From the NCBI GenBank assembly GCA_907165065.1, contig OU015528.1:22234015-22298014 (forward strand): a stretch of 64,000 nt of DNA, read 5' to 3'. This document shows positions 1 through 13,112 of this stretch, one piece after another (the stretch's first letter is position 1; each line of letters starts with the position of its first letter). This DNA is from Caprimulgus europaeus. Taxonomy: Eukaryota > Chordata > Aves > Caprimulgiformes > Caprimulgidae. A program made the position numbers and the translations under genes. The notes under the pieces are model-generated. The model was not told where the DNA came from. It made no database searches and was given only the letters and a program-made list of their open reading frames with translations.

Positions 1-435
1 TTTATCCTCTTGCAGACCTCTGCTTCTCTTCCCAGCTCCTCCATGTTCAGCTTAATATTCTTGATTGTTAAACATCTGCCACATACACAGTCCTCTTTAA
101 GTCCCTCATTATTCACAGCTGAATGCAAACCACATATCCAACCCCTGAAGGCCATACTATACTCACTTTCATTAAAAAGCAAACATGAAGATAAACTGAT
201 GGACACTACCTGTTAGCACAATACAACATTTTTTTCAGAAAATCATGCAAGTAACAGAAAGTGAATGAGTCTGCTGGCAATAATTAATTTGGAGTGAGTG
301 TCACAATATGCAGAAAGGAAGATACACTGTCCATTTGCAAGTTAAGTTCTGTCTTGGGTGCACAGCCCACTTTAAGAATGCCCACATTAACACTTTGATA
401 TAGATAGAGCCTTTCTATAAAACTCTGTAATGAAT
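1..435. other. AT-rich non-coding DNA, nothing recognised
   Basis: The only open frame (10-216, 68 codons) has no recognisable domain. No repeat family was identified. Confidence 0.5.
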
Positions 436-440
436 GAAAC
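436..440. repeat. 5' target-site duplication of the solo LTR
   Basis: GAAAC directly before the LTR's first TG. It is identical to the five bases after the LTR's terminal CA. Confidence 0.8.
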
Positions 441-701
441 TGTCCTGGTTTTTAGCTGTAACAGAGCTGGGTTTCTTTTTCAGTAGCTAGAATTGTGCTG
501 CATTTTGCTTTCAGCCTGGGACTTGCTGTGAGAGAGACGCTGATAACATACCAATATTTACATTTTTGTCACTGGAAGTCAAGGACTTTGAGTTCTGTTA
601 GTCCACAAGCACAAGATTTAAGGGAGGAGAAGAATAATTAAATTAATAAACTTAATTGACAGATATGTCAGTGGGGTATTCCATATCATATCACGTCATG
701 C

Positions 702-710
702 CCAGTATAT
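702..710 (+). promoter_or_regulatory. TATA-like motif of the LTR promoter
   Basis: CCAGTATAT lies mid-LTR, about 225 bp upstream of the ATTAAA polyadenylation signal, where the U3/R junction would be expected. Inferred from position and composition only; nothing shows it is active today. Confidence 0.4.
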
Positions 711-933
711 TAGTGAGGGGCTCTTCCTCTTATATCTCTCTCTGGCTTTTTCTCGGGCTCTCGCTCTCCCGGGATTGCGGTTTCTATTCAGGATCGTTAT
801 CTGGGAACAGGCCGGGCTCGGTCAGGAGGGGGGTGAGCTATAACATTGGGTGTCACTCACTTGCATATTTTGTTACTGTTATCATTATCACTGCTATTTT
901 AATATTAGTATTATTTCAAGTTTTCTTTCTGTT

Positions 934-939
934 ATTAAA
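934..939 (+). promoter_or_regulatory. Polyadenylation signal of the LTR
   Basis: ATTAAA within GTTATTAAACTG, followed by a T-rich stretch, as expected for the R region of an LTR. Confidence 0.45.
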
Positions 940-1071
940 CTGTTCTTATCTCAACCTACAAGCCTCCTTACCCTTGCCCCTCAATCTCCCCTGTCCCCTG
1001 GGGGTGGGGGGGAAGTGGGTGAATGGCTGTGTTGGCTGCTAGCCAAGGGCTAGCCAAGTGAAACTATCACA

Positions 1072-1076
1072 GAAAC
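1072..1076. repeat. 3' target-site duplication of the solo LTR
   Basis: GAAAC directly after the terminal CA of the LTR, matching 436-440. The match fixes both ends of the insertion. Confidence 0.8.
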
Positions 1077-2139
1077 AATTAAGGTTTTCAATTCCATGCA
1101 CCTACATAAGCAACTCAAAACCAACTACACTCCCTGTGAAATCCTGTTGAGAAGAAACTGTTGGAAATCATGACTAGGTTCAAGAGGAGAAGGTGAAATT
1201 ATAAAATTTGTGAATATTGTCTATTATTTGATGTATCTGAATTTTGGAATGTGCAAAGTTGCACTAGCATTTTCTTTTTCCAACTGACATAAATCATCAC
1301 TTCTAGAATAGCATTTGATATATATGACAATGCCGAGATACATTGATGAGCTTTATCCTTACAAGGTTACTTTCCTGAAAGACCTCATGGTATCATAGCA
1401 GTGTATAAAGGTGTATTGTTAATATGCATGTGTTAATAAGACAAATTACTGAGTTCTGTTCACACACACCTGGAATACAGAATCGGCTCTTCTACTACTG
1501 TTTCCAAAGTTGTTGCTCTAATATTCCCTGCTGGCTGGAACACAGAAACTTTAATGTAGTTTGGTCTACTCTGACCTAGGAAAATCTCCACCTGGCTGGT
1601 TATTAAAACTTCACTGCCCTTTCACAGTAGCTCACAGGGTCAGCCTAGGAGGGAATACCTCTGTGAAATTTTCCTCCCCAAACCTAAGATTTTTTTTGTT
1701 GTCCCTAATCTTTTTCTACTGTAACTGCTTTCTCTTTTGACACAAAATATTAGACCTGACAGTAAATTAATTTTATAAGTAAGTCTTACATATTTTACCA
1801 CTTTATTGTGTATAGTATATTAATATTTTCCTACTCTATGCTTTTTGTTAGTTGGTTCTATCATATTTTTATCAGGAATCTAAAGGCTTACTTCTACCAA
1901 GTATTGCAAGCTGTTTTTTCAGATTGTTGCTGAGTTGTATTAGCTAATGACCCGGAGTCAATATTGCTCTTTAACTCTGCATAATGGAATTTTGACAAGA
2001 GGCCTCAGTAAGGATGAACCCAGTTGTGATGTACAACTGATGGTAACTGGTAAGCACTGCCCACCAAAGAAGGGCTTACTAAAGGAGAAAAGAGAAGAAA
2101 GAGAGCTTGAAGAATAAAAAAAAAAAAAAGATTTGCTGT
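1077..2139. other. AT-rich non-coding DNA, nothing recognised
   Basis: No open frame of interest. A 14-base A run near 2116 is the only simple sequence. I see no repeat family here, though the decayed LINE to the right may extend into it unrecognisably. Confidence 0.45.
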
Positions 2140-2144
2140 GTAAA

Positions 2145-2445
2145 TGAGACGGTAACAGGGATGGATGAGAAGTCTCAGCAATCAGCTTTTCCTCTAGATT
2201 ATTCATACCTGTACTGAACAACACTGGTTCTAGTTCTGATCTCAGAAGTACCACTAATGAATGGCCTTATTCCACTGAGAACTCAAAATTTATTCCTACT
2301 GTTGCCTTTCCATTTTGAAAGCAGTCTTTAATTCATGGCAGTACTGTATTTCTAAACCTGTGGTTATCAAGTTCCTTAACTGACACTTATGAGGTACTTT
2401 ATCCAAAGGCTTTTGAGAATCAAATATCAATTTGTTTCACTTGTT
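2145..2445 (-). mobile_element. Decayed LINE reverse-transcriptase relic (CR1-like)
   Basis: Read on the minus strand from about 2445 down, one frame gives a broken but recognisable LINE reverse-transcriptase order. First comes a motif-A remnant (IDI-stop-FSKAF, for LDFSKAFD) at about 2405-2430. Then VKELDNH and IKD, as in the thumb-side segment of CR1-type enzymes. Last is SELEPVLFSTGMNNLEE (about 2198-2248), which aligns with the family's QGSVLGPVLFNIYINDLEE block. At least four in-frame stops separate the pieces. The order and spacing, rather than any single match, support the call. The subfamily (CR1, L3 or a relative) cannot be decided by eye. The ends are approximate. Confidence 0.62.
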
Positions 2446-3347
2446 CAAATTTTAAGAGTATTTAGAATTTGTAATGTTTTATTACAATTTAGATGGTTTT
2501 ATTAGGTTGCAGGCAAACTGAACTGCCTTATAGACAGATTTTTTATTTAAATTAAAATTATAAAATTTGTAGTAATTATTTATATTTATTGTGGTGTATT
2601 ACATAAAAGAAATGCCCTTTATTCCTTCAGCACATTTCTCTTTCTCTAATATTTGCCTAGAACTAAATCACAAAAAAATTGTCAAAACTAACTAAATGGT
2701 GGTGAGAAGTGATATGAAAACTCAACCAATGACAGTGTTAACCTTGTGGTCTGCCAACAACCTAGGAAATAAATGCAATATAGTGATAGACGAGACTAAT
2801 ATGGCACATATTACGGGCTCTCTGCACCCTGTGAAATACAGACCATCTGATGTATACTGCTAAGACATGACATCTTATCCAAAGAACGGAAATTTGTATT
2901 ACTAAAGTCACTCTAGAATACTTAAGTTGTTGATGCGAAGAATAAGAAGGACAAGCTCTTGTGGAAATTTTTTTTATGCTATTTATTTTTAAGAGTAATT
3001 TCTTCCCTATGCAACTTGTCCAGCAAAAATGCCCTGGAGCATTTAAACAAAAAAATTGGTCATGAGGGATTTTGTTATTGTTATTCTTTTGAAGGAATAT
3101 GCTGTGCTTGTTGATCTGTTGTCAGAGGATGAAAAACATCTCAGATTCATAGAGTCAAAATAAATTTTAGAGTGTTTCAGCCCAGGTAATTAAGGTTCCT
3201 GGAAGAGAGAAATATAAATGTTACTGTTTCAAGCTGAAAGAGCTTATATATACAGTAGTCATCCATTCTTTTTTCTGTTAATTAGGAGTCTTGACACTCT
3301 TGAGAGATGGATAGATAGATGTATTAGCTTGACTTGTTAACTACTGT

Positions 3348-3532
3348 TGATTCTTTCTTTATTTTTTCTTCCCTCCTTCTCTTCTTTCTTTTTCTCGTTT
3401 TCTTCTCACTCCTTTGTTTTTTCATTTTTTCTTTCTTCTTCACTTTCCTCCCTCCCTTTCTCACTTTCAGTCCTTCTCTCTAACTCTTTCTCTCTTTTGA
3501 TCTTTGTCCTTTCCCTTCTTTCCTCTTTCACA
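3348..3532 (+). repeat. Pyrimidine-rich (TTTC/CTTC) tract
   Basis: About 185 bp almost entirely of T and C on the plus strand, a degenerate polypyrimidine microsatellite. The Ser/Phe/Leu-rich open frame at 3347-3553 is its translation, not a protein gene. Confidence 0.75.
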
Positions 3533-4126
3533 GAGAGTATAGTTGAAGTTTAATGTAGTTCTTATATTCCCATTTCAAAATATTAAAAAGATAACCCCAG
3601 ACTATATAAAAAAATATTTGGGAAAAGGCCTTTTTCACTGTAATTTTTCCCCTTTCAGACCATTCTACCGTTCTTAGAGGAGATATTTCACAAGTTCCAT
3701 GTCAAGTATTAGAAATACTTTACTTCTTTGCTTAGCAATTGCTTTTCTATTTGCTGTGCTTTTCTGCTGGCATGAAAAATTAAAGTCATTTGTGTGGTAA
3801 GATGTCATTTATGTTAAGACATAACATTCTTGAGAGGCCAGGTTTCTAAAGGCATTTGAGTATCTAAATGTTTCAGGAGACCATAATTTCAAAAATTAAA
3901 AAAAAAAAGCACTTAAACTTCTCATTACTTAGATGCCTTTGAAAATACTGCGGAGTGCTTTTAATTAAGTGTCAAAACCATCACAGACTTTTGAACATCC
4001 ACTTGGGTTATTCCTTTCTCCTAATTCTTCTTCCAGGTCAGGTTAGCACTGCACGATTACTATCTACTATGCAAGTTCCTATTCTCCCATGAGGTCTATC
4101 TCTGTAGCATAGTAGGGATTTTTAAG

Positions 4127-4170
4127 TATATAAGAATATACACTTTTATATATAAGAATATACACTCTTG
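4127..4170. repeat. 22-bp tandem duplication
   Basis: Two copies of a 22-bp AT-rich unit (4127-4148 and 4149-4170), identical over their first 18 bases (TATATAAGAATATACACT) and diverging only in the last four. Confidence 0.8.
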
Positions 4171-4831
4171 CAGAACCAGAAATGTTCCAATGTGACTATG
4201 CAAGAGAAGTCTACCCTCTTTAAATAGAACATTTGCAAATTTGAATTTTCAGAACACTTGTTTTATTAGATTAAACTTTCTTAGTGATTGTCAAGAACAG
4301 AATTTTGATCTGAGGAATCTTTTAGAATTTACAATTATATTACAATAATTTTGGGTCTTTTTTGGTTCATCATTGTGCGTAAGTGCCCCAAAATCTATGT
4401 TCTCATAAGGTTTTACTCTAAAAAGACAAAACAAGACAGAGTGTAAGAAACAGAAGAATCACCATCCCTGTGTTACTAAAATAGAGTACTTGAACACGTT
4501 CAATAGTTTGCCAAGGTCAAGTGTAGTTAATCGTGCTATGCACTGATCTCAGGACTCTACTGTTGGCTCTGCTTAATATGTTGGTAGCCTTTCCCTCATT
4601 ACTCCTCGGATTTTGTTGGAGGGCAAAGCCGATCAGTTGCTGAGAAACAGACACACCACGAGGAACTCTGCACTATAAGGCCTTACAAAATGCTGTGCCA
4701 TGAACACCAAAGGATTATTAGCAAATTTAGCCCTTTGTGTCTGAACAACTTCGGTGTTGGACCTGTTTGAGGACTGCCTGGTTAATGTTTCTTTGGCAAG
4801 ACAAATAACTTTTCCAAGATAAAATTGGAAA

Positions 4832-4857
4832 TTATTTTAAGCTGTTATTTTAAGCTG
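4832..4857. repeat. Perfect 13-bp tandem duplication
   Basis: TTATTTTAAGCTG occurs twice back to back (4832-4844 and 4845-4857) without mismatch. Confidence 0.85.
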
Positions 4858-4954
4858 AGTTATGCTCACAGCCTCTTGATCAGACACCAAAGCTCCTTCT
4901 TCACCTTTGCTTGATATGTATACTAATCTCACAAACATAAAATATGGAGATGCG

Positions 4955-4988
4955 CATTGATGTCAGTGAGAGCTGCATACCTCGGCAT
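4955..4988. repeat. Possible ancient palindromic amniote repeat fragment
   Basis: CATTGATGTCAGTGAGAGC followed by TGCATACCTCGGCA resembles the 'ATTGACTTCAATGGGAG...CACCTCAGCA' core of old palindromic repeats seen in reptile and bird genomes. Degenerate and short; memory-based match only. Confidence 0.3.
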
Positions 4989-7350
4989 ACAGCTTAGGAA
5001 AACAGCTTAAATTCTCACCAGGATGTGTATCCATGCTTATTTCTTTTGATTTGAAGCCTTATAGTGTTTCAGTTGGTCAAATTTCTCCAGAACTAGGGAC
5101 TATAGGACTCTAACTTGGAGTGTGACATACCCTTCAGTGTTGCAAGGACAGTAGCTTTAGAAAGAACTAAAGAGAAGTTCTGCACCTGACATAGTGCCAC
5201 AAAACCCCAGTGAAACTCTCTCTTGTGGAGAAAGTAGAGGGTTGTAAATAAGTCAGTTGCAAGCTAGGGATTGTGTCTTTATAGTTGTGCTCAGGAGCTT
5301 AAAAAATATTGAGTCCCTTTTATTAATGTGTAGTGTGATTCAGAATTAAAGCACCACCAACTAGTGCAGGTTTCATTTGTGGTCTGCTGTCTTGGGTAAT
5401 GCTCAGAAATTTTGAAATTGTCTCTGTGAATCTGCATCTCATTTACAAAAATGACTGAAGGCACATAATCATTTAGCACACACTGATTTTTAGGGAAAAG
5501 AGTATTGCTCTGAATAAAACAGAAGAGAAAACCTTACAGCAACTTGGGGAACAATCACCTGTCATTTTAGAACAGGGCATATAATAGACAATCTGCTTCA
5601 AGCCCTCTGTCACTTTCCCCAAATTTAAATTCAAAGAGAAAATATAACAATGTTATTCCTTTTTGCGGCATAAAGACTTCTTTCTACTCAACAAAAATGA
5701 GAAAAGATGGTTATTACATGCACTACTTTGACAATTTTAATCTACACTTGCCATTTTTCTTCTCTATCTAGAAGAATTCTATCTATTGTATGTCCGGTGG
5801 TTTCAACATATATACCTCTTACCATATAATGCAAGAAACATACATTGTGCCAAAATAATTTAGTTTTTATTACAACTTTTTCCTTACAATTTTCTACTTA
5901 TAATGAGTGCATAAAAGACCCCTTTGCACCCTATTGTTTTTAGTCTAAAAGCCACTTTATTCTTAATAAAAGGAATAATAAGTGCCAGTTGTAAAATACT
6001 CTGTCAATCACTCCAGCACTTACAATTGTGTAACACCTTTCTTCAGGACCTCTTAGAGTGCTTTAGAAAAGATAAAAACAAATAAAATAAAATTACAAGT
6101 ACATTTAAATGTAGAATTAAACTAATCAGTTTTAGATCACTTGAATTTTGTTACTAAAAGTTGAAAAGAGACAATATGCCTCTGAACACCCTGCAAGTAG
6201 CTGAAAGCTGCAGAAGCCTTGCCCATGCTGATCTCTGAATGAGCTATTTAAGAAGACCTTCATTAGAAGTAGCCTGAATTGTAGCAGAAAACATCTTCTT
6301 TTACCCTGTTTCCCCATACTGATCTTCTTCATCTTACAATGTATCAATTTTCCTGTTTTTCTCTGCATATTGTTTTCTCTATGTGCACTGGTGGTGGTGG
6401 TGGGAGAATTAGTTATTGAGATAAAAAAGTAAAATTTGGATCCTTCATTAAATCCCATATTCAGGTTAATTGGAAGAGTTGAGGAGTGAAAAAGAATGGA
6501 AAAAAAAAACCAACTAGGTGAAAACTAGCTCGCATATTATGGGTGTTTAATTTAGGTTTTTAGATTACTGTTGTTTATAAATTCAGGAAAACAAAAAGTA
6601 AGTCAGAACAAACATTATCCAGTGATTAAAAATGCTGGATCCCTTTACAGTCATTAGTTAAATACATTTGAGACGCCTAAATTAGACACTTATAGGAAGT
6701 GTTCCTATGTCTTTTAAAAGGGATCAGTGCAACTGGTTTTCTTACAGTCCATACTGTGGGCCATCAGAAAGGCACATCAGTGCTTCATGATGTGATTATT
6801 CCTTTTTGCAGTTATTTTTGGTAGCGGAGGTCTCACATGCATTTATGAAACTATTTGTTAAAGGTAATAGGAGGGTGACTACACATAGTCATACAGGTGA
6901 CAAAACTACTGTGTTGGTTTTTTAAAATTTAATTTTTACTAGCAGACAAATAAGTTCCTCAAGATATGTGGCTTTCTTATCTAAGGGCTCTTTCAGATTA
7001 TTAAAAAGCTATGACCATCTTAATTTGATGGTAAGAAACCTGATGAAACAGATTATAGCTATTTTCCTTCTCATGTTCAGCAAGTCTGAGGGGAATTTTT
7101 CAGCCCTCTTTCCGTGAAACACGTAAAACACTGAGAAAAGCTGTTAAAACTCCTGCGCTGTTGGAGCAAAAAAGAAGCCATCTAGTCAAATCCCATGAGC
7201 CAGCTCAGGCAATGCCTGTTGTATGGTTGATCATCTGCAGTAACCATAAATAAATAGGGAGGTGTTGATAAGAGCTGACAGTATTTGAGGAAGGAGTAAA
7301 TGCAAACTTATCCCAACCTACTACCAACAAAAAATTTAATAGAGATAAAA
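4989..7350. other. AT-rich non-coding DNA
   Basis: Short open frames at 5291-5479 and 6132-6458 (minus) carry no recognisable domain. Nothing else supported except a possible old repeat piece at 6016-6067. Confidence 0.45.
6016..6067. repeat. Possible ancient interspersed repeat fragment
   Basis: The segment GCACTTACAATTGTGTAACA and the following 'CCTTTCTTCAGGACCTC..AGTGCTTTA' resemble the 'TAGCACCTTTCATCC..GGATCTCAAAGCGCTTTAC' sequence of an old amniote repeat. Weak match; family name unknown to me. Confidence 0.3.
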
Positions 7351-8660
7351 GGAGTGGAGTTCAGCTGACTCCGGCCTCATGCCATCTGAGATGTCCTAGG
7401 ACTTCCTGTCTGACCTCCACTATTCAAAATGGGTTAGGTCCTGTGGAAAATTTGCAAGCCCCATAAGAATGACTCAAGACACCTCAAAAAATAACGGATC
7501 CCTATATTTAAGAAATGGAATGGCACTATTGACTCATGGGAGTTTCCAGCTGTAGATATGTACATTAAATCACTCTTTCTAGTTATCTTGGTGCCATCTT
7601 GGGAGCTTAATTCTGTTGCAAAATATCTAGTTCCATTTGAGGATCTTTGGTGTCTGAGACAAACAGAGAGGTCTGGTATGTTTGACATGGTGGATCTATG
7701 CCCTTCTGGAGATTGCTGGTGGAGGCCAGGCAGGATGGCATTAGAGGTCTGTACTTATGCAACTTAAAGAAGTCCTGCTTCTCTGTTCATTATGACGGCA
7801 ACCTAGAAACCTCACTTCCATGCTGTAGACTCCGCATGCTGATTTAGGTGTCCTAATCTCAGAAAGAATAAGACTCTCACTAACAAAGACATACTATCAG
7901 GGAGAGAGGGCAGTGTGCTGGAAGTACAGCCATTCACACCCTTCTGAGCCCTGGGATGTGAACCCCCTGTGTTGCTGACAAGACGTCCTTCAACAGCATC
8001 TTCTCTCCTCAGCTGAAGTCCCATTCCCACGTCATAACTGTGCTATGCCAGTGCAAGTTGTGGGGCTCTGAGGTGAATCAGAAAAGGAGCTGATCCACTT
8101 CTGGTGGATGATTTTTCGCCGGGTCCAGGTCCCTGACCCTGTTCACTGTGCAGCTGTACAAACAGCAGTGCCAGCACAGGGAAGGGGAGAAGGGAGCAGA
8201 CGAGTGGTGGACAGTTGGAACCAAGTCCAAGTAGGCTTAAGCAGCCCTGCTGCCACATGTGTAACCATAGCCTTGGTGGCTCTCAGACCATGCGTCTGCT
8301 CTAAATGATTTCCTTTTGAAACTTTCCTTTTGCCTGTTTATCTACTGAGGCAGATCAGTCACTTGGCACCTGTGTTTGCTTCCTGTATTACTGCTTCTGT
8401 TTTTCTTCATGGTCAGTGACTGAGCACTACCATTACTCTGGCAGCAATGAAAAATTGTAATTGGAATTCCTCCAAAAAAGAGCCATTTGGTGCTCTCTAT
8501 TTGGCCTGTGTCTGGGATTGGCTGTTGTTTGCCATCTTCTCTTTCTTTCAGATAGTTGGTGATTAAGGTAGCTGTTGGATGGGGAATGCAGATTCTCCCC
8601 ATTGTAAGGTTTCAGCACAGGGATTAAATCAACCTCTATCTTCCATGTAAATGGGCTCAT
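7351..8660. other. Slightly GC-richer non-coding stretch
   Basis: Base composition rises compared with the flanks, most clearly at 7900-8290, and several overlapping short open frames occur on both strands (7434-7688, 7812-8030, 8043-8258, 8342-8602 minus; 7558-7767, 8108-8308 plus). None has a recognisable domain, and the density on both strands is what higher GC alone gives. It may be an unrecognised old repeat or a regulatory region. Confidence 0.4.
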
Positions 8661-11600
8661 CGTGTCATCAGTTCATTTACATTATTTCCTTTGGCTTCCA
8701 AAAGTGACTAATTGTCTGTACAGACATAGTCAGCCTGTAGGAAGATGCAAATTAGTTTTTGACTCATTTCAGTAGAGAACTTGAAAACATATATAGGATT
8801 CTCAGAGCAGCAGACAATGAGATTTAAACACATAGTTCAAAGTAAGCATTCACTTAATTCCTTTATAAAAAGGAATTAGAGAAAAAGGTTAATACCCATA
8901 GTTTATTCAGTACTAATACATCAAAATTTGAACTCTTTCAGAGCTTATTTATATCAAACGTGAGACCAAAACTTACCTCAAAATTTAATGAACTACTGTG
9001 GATTAGGAATCAAAATTTCCCATAGAAATAATGTATATTTTTAAAGTGGGGGAAATAAATGCTCTGCAACCTCTTTAAACCAGAAGTTTAAAAGATCCAC
9101 TCTTTAAGAACAGATTTTTAAGATTGCAACGTTCCTCTAAATTAGTGTTTATTATTCAAAAATACTTTAGAGTTTTCTATGTACACATCTTAGAAGTGTT
9201 CAGTACACAACCTAACAGTCTGCTAGTGTTTAAATAATAAATTTATCTACTTTGTGTACAGCAATCTTCAGGTTTCACTCTGTATTAAACAAAGAAGGTA
9301 AAAACTGGTGAGAAAAGTCAGCCAGTGGAGAAGATAAGTAATAACTTGAAAAATAAAAGAAAAAATATATGTGTTACAGATATAAGAAAACCCAAACTCA
9401 AACTCCAAACCCTAGGACACTTATTACAACAAAGAACCAACATAATGCTTTAAAGATGCATTTGCACTGTTTCTAACACAGAGACATAAAAGATTATTTT
9501 CTTTAGAAAAACACTATATCATATTTGTAATTCTATACAACTTCATAGTATTAAGTAAAATTTTTAAAACTTAAAACATGCCATTTTTATTAATGGGCCA
9601 TTTTAAAACCACCAAACATTTTGATGTCAATTACTAAAACAAGGTTTAACGCTGTCAAAAAGCATTACTGCTAAAAACAGTCATCTTCTTGGTGTTTTCA
9701 TCTGCAAAGCATTACAGTTTATAAAATAATTTTAACTTGGAATACGTAAGTCTCTATATGAAGGTTTCCATATGTTAAAAATTTTATTTGTGTGTTTGAT
9801 TTTAAATTGCTTTGAAAAACAGACAGTTGAGGTTTATAGAAAGGAATCTTTCTTTTAGGAAATAAATGTCTCAAAAGTACAGGGCACCAGCGGTAAAAAC
9901 ATTCTTACCACAAATTAGAAACACATTGAGAAGTGTTTGTTGAGTACACCTTCTGAAACCAGAATTTGTTTCTATTTGCTGGAAAATTGAAAAATCTGTT
10001 GTATCTTGGCATGCTTGTTTGGCCCTGTCCCAGGCTGCTCATGCAGCAGTGGCATTATTTTGCAATAAGGCTTTAAAGACTTGTAAAGCTTTCAAGTTTC
10101 TCTTCCATTTAATTTCTAAAATGCAATGTATCTGCCAATGGTCTGCATAGAACCAGCTGACACTGTTGTTTTATGAAGTGAAAAGCAAAAGTGTGTATTC
10201 CATGATATTTTATTTTTATTCAAATATGAGATATTTTTAAGAAATAAAGACAATTAATCAGTGTCTCAGCTTCTGCATGGCACCTAGCCAGAAGCCACCA
10301 AGCAGACAGCTGAAGTTTAGAGATTGTTTTTGCAAGGCTAATTTAAGGTGAACTTAGATGGATTCAAGATTTATATGCACTACAAAGTCTTGACTGGAGC
10401 AAAGTTCAACTAAGTAATCCACAGCTCACTCTGCAGACAAAGTGGTGCAGCTGAAACTTCCCTGTGATTTAGTCTACAGTCAATGAGAATTTTCAAAACA
10501 GGCAGAAGGAGTGAGTTTCACTGTTTCACTTCAAAGGTCTCCTAATAACTGAGAGGATTATACTCTTTTAACCAGTTAAGAAGGTTAGATGATTTTGAGT
10601 GAGTAGCTTTATATCCACCAATAATTCTATGTTGAAAGTTTAAAGATATTGTATGCATGCACATCCTTTAACTCCTTAAAGGTTGCTGTGCAATAATGCA
10701 CCTGTTTTGTAACTGCATCCAAACTGCTAAATAAATGACAGCTGTCTTAAAATTGCTTTACTGAAGTGAAGGGATGGATGCGAAGGTTAATTAAAATGCT
10801 TTACTGAAACATTTAGTCAAATTAAGATCCTTTAAACTGCTTCTAGGAGACTTCCTTCTTTCCCTGCTAAATAAATATATAATTCTCATTCAAGATCATT
10901 CTAATATGAGCTGTGCAGACTTTGATGTTAGTACCTTTTACCCCTAGCATGCTAATGCCATATGTATATTTTATCAAATTAGAAAGAAGTTTCAAATGCT
11001 CAGTTCCAGTCACAAAGGTACGGCTGAAGTAAAAAAGCTGAGGATTGTCAAACTAAAATGAAAAAGGTACATGTAGGAAATGGCTATAAATTTCTTCTTT
11101 TTACAGGGGAAGACAGGAAATTATACATCATAATAGTAAAAGAACTATCCTTTATCATATCAAGTGGTTCTTCTTAAGTTCTTTTTGCTCACGTTTACCA
11201 TTATTAGCGCAGTCAGAGAGCTTGGTTAATAAAGAATTACTTCTGCATTATATGGTTGTACCTCAAATCTTCTGCAAAGAAGTCAGAGTAACACATGTGC
11301 TGTGAATTCTTAAAGAATGGCTGACAATTTATTGTGAGTTTTACATAACCTACATTAGCATTAACATTGCCCACAGAACTACCCCTAAAATAATTTTTAA
11401 AAAACTCTAAAAAGACAGAAAGGGAATGAAGAAATGTAGAAAAGGCCATATAGGATTGCATACACCGAATCAAAAATCCTATTAATGTTATTATTAACAA
11501 TAAAAATAACCATCCTTGTATTAATGTAATGCCTAGGAGTCATAATACTTTTTGAATAAAATATCAGAGACAATTGGGAAAGGTAATTACAATTTTGATT

Positions 11601-13112
11601 GATAGAAGGACCACCCATATCTTCTATCTACCCGGCAAGATATAATATAAATGGACTTAATTTCTCAAATGGAAAGTTGGAGAGGTGGTAAATGAGTCAA
11701 ATCTGCTATGATGACTTTTAGAAATGACAGAAAGCAGGAAATACTTTCTCTTGGAATATTTTAGACACAACTGCATCCTGCTTTGTCAACAGCAGCTTTC
11801 TTAATAATCTCACATTCATTAATTATGGAAGAACACTTTTGAAAAATGGGAACTATGCTTTTAAAAATCAGAACATTAAAAATATCCTATGGAATATATC
11901 ACCAGTTTTCCTTTCTCAGCCATTCAGAAGAATGGAAAGATACTTATTTTTATTTGCTTTGTACATACAGGCTTTCAGGGCAATCCTATTGATTTATGTT
12001 AGTGAAAAGCTAATAGATATTTGACTGAGAACCATGATCACACAGTAATTAAAAGATGTGGTTTTCAGTTTTGTTGAGACAAACCCAGCACTTTATGTAT
12101 TGAGAAATCAGCTACAAAAGCTGGGTCAGTTGTTGGTCCATGTTGAAGGATCTCTTCTGCACAGAATGAACAATGTGATGTGACTCCACAAGGGTACACT
12201 TCTATCACTCCTAGAGAGAGGAGTTTTAGGCTGGGTGGATGGGAATCCTATCAGAAGAGTGAACAACGTGATTTTTCATCTGAGATTTTGTAGGCATTCT
12301 AAAATGTTATTTTTTTAACAGTAGGTGGTTCAGCCTACTTGGTATTGCAGCTGCTTCGTTAACCAATGCCTGACTGCATCACAGAAGTGCTGTGGGTTTT
12401 TTTATTATTAATGCAGTCCCACACGGTGCTGAGGAAGACAGCTAGTGGAAATTTGGAATGCTGGGCACTTCGTGAGATATGCTCAGCACCTTCAAGTACT
12501 GAGTTCTAAATAATGGTCTGGAATTAAAACAACATATTTAATTTCACAGTCATTTTCATAATCAGGTAGGGGGAAAGGTCATGGTATATCCACCAATGCC
12601 TCGACACTATCAAAGCTCCATCTACATGTATGAAAAGCGACAAAATGTAGTTTAAGAAATGTACCTTAAAAATTGATCTAAGGACTGTAAAAACACTCTA
12701 AAGTCTTTTAATATGCATTCTTACACAAAAGTGGTTCTATAAAACATAGAAAACTAGGAACAGAATGTATATAATAATTCATCTGTGGCATGTTAATCTG
12801 ACACAAGAAAGTTTGTCATGTTTTTAAGGCAAATTAAATGGACAATTTTAATCTATGGGAGACTAATATTTCAATCCTTTCACAAGGAACTGAGATTATA
12901 CTGTAATATCTAGCCAGTGACAACTTCAATGCTCTAATTAATGTTCTTTCAATAAGAAATATTTAGAATTAAGAGACAGGCAAATTATCAATTACAGGCA
13001 TACAGTATGCACATTTCCCTAGTATTAATATTATGTTTAAGATTTTTTTAAGAAAATAGTAGCAGAATTGTTTTCAGGTAATTAGGATTTTTCTCGGGTA
13101 ACTTCTGATGAA

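Larger units (their letters stand above)
441..1071 (+). mobile_element. Solo LTR, avian ERVL-like endogenous retrovirus
   Basis: A 631-bp element begins TGTCCTGG and ends TATCACA, giving the TG...CA termini of a retroviral LTR. It is flanked by a perfect 5-bp direct repeat, GAAAC, at 436-440 and 1072-1076; 5-bp duplications are typical of ERVL-class integrations. Inside, the order is that of an LTR: a TATA-like CCAGTATAT at 702-710 and a polyadenylation signal ATTAAA at 934-939, followed by a C-rich then G-rich 3' part (about 970-1017). The overall sequence resembles a common bird LTR that I recall by its start and its CCAGTATAT promoter region; the family name was not checked. No second LTR, primer-binding site or gag/pol sequence follows, so this is a solo LTR left by LTR-LTR recombination. 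Short open frames at 656-1042 and 850-1053 lie inside it and are not genes. Confidence 0.87.
2446..4954. other. AT-rich non-coding DNA with low-complexity tracts
   Basis: No gene or repeat family recognised apart from the pyrimidine tract and two tandem duplications listed separately. Confidence 0.45.

Noticed and set aside
656..1053. Two plus-strand frames as small genes
   Set aside because: Both lie wholly within the solo LTR.
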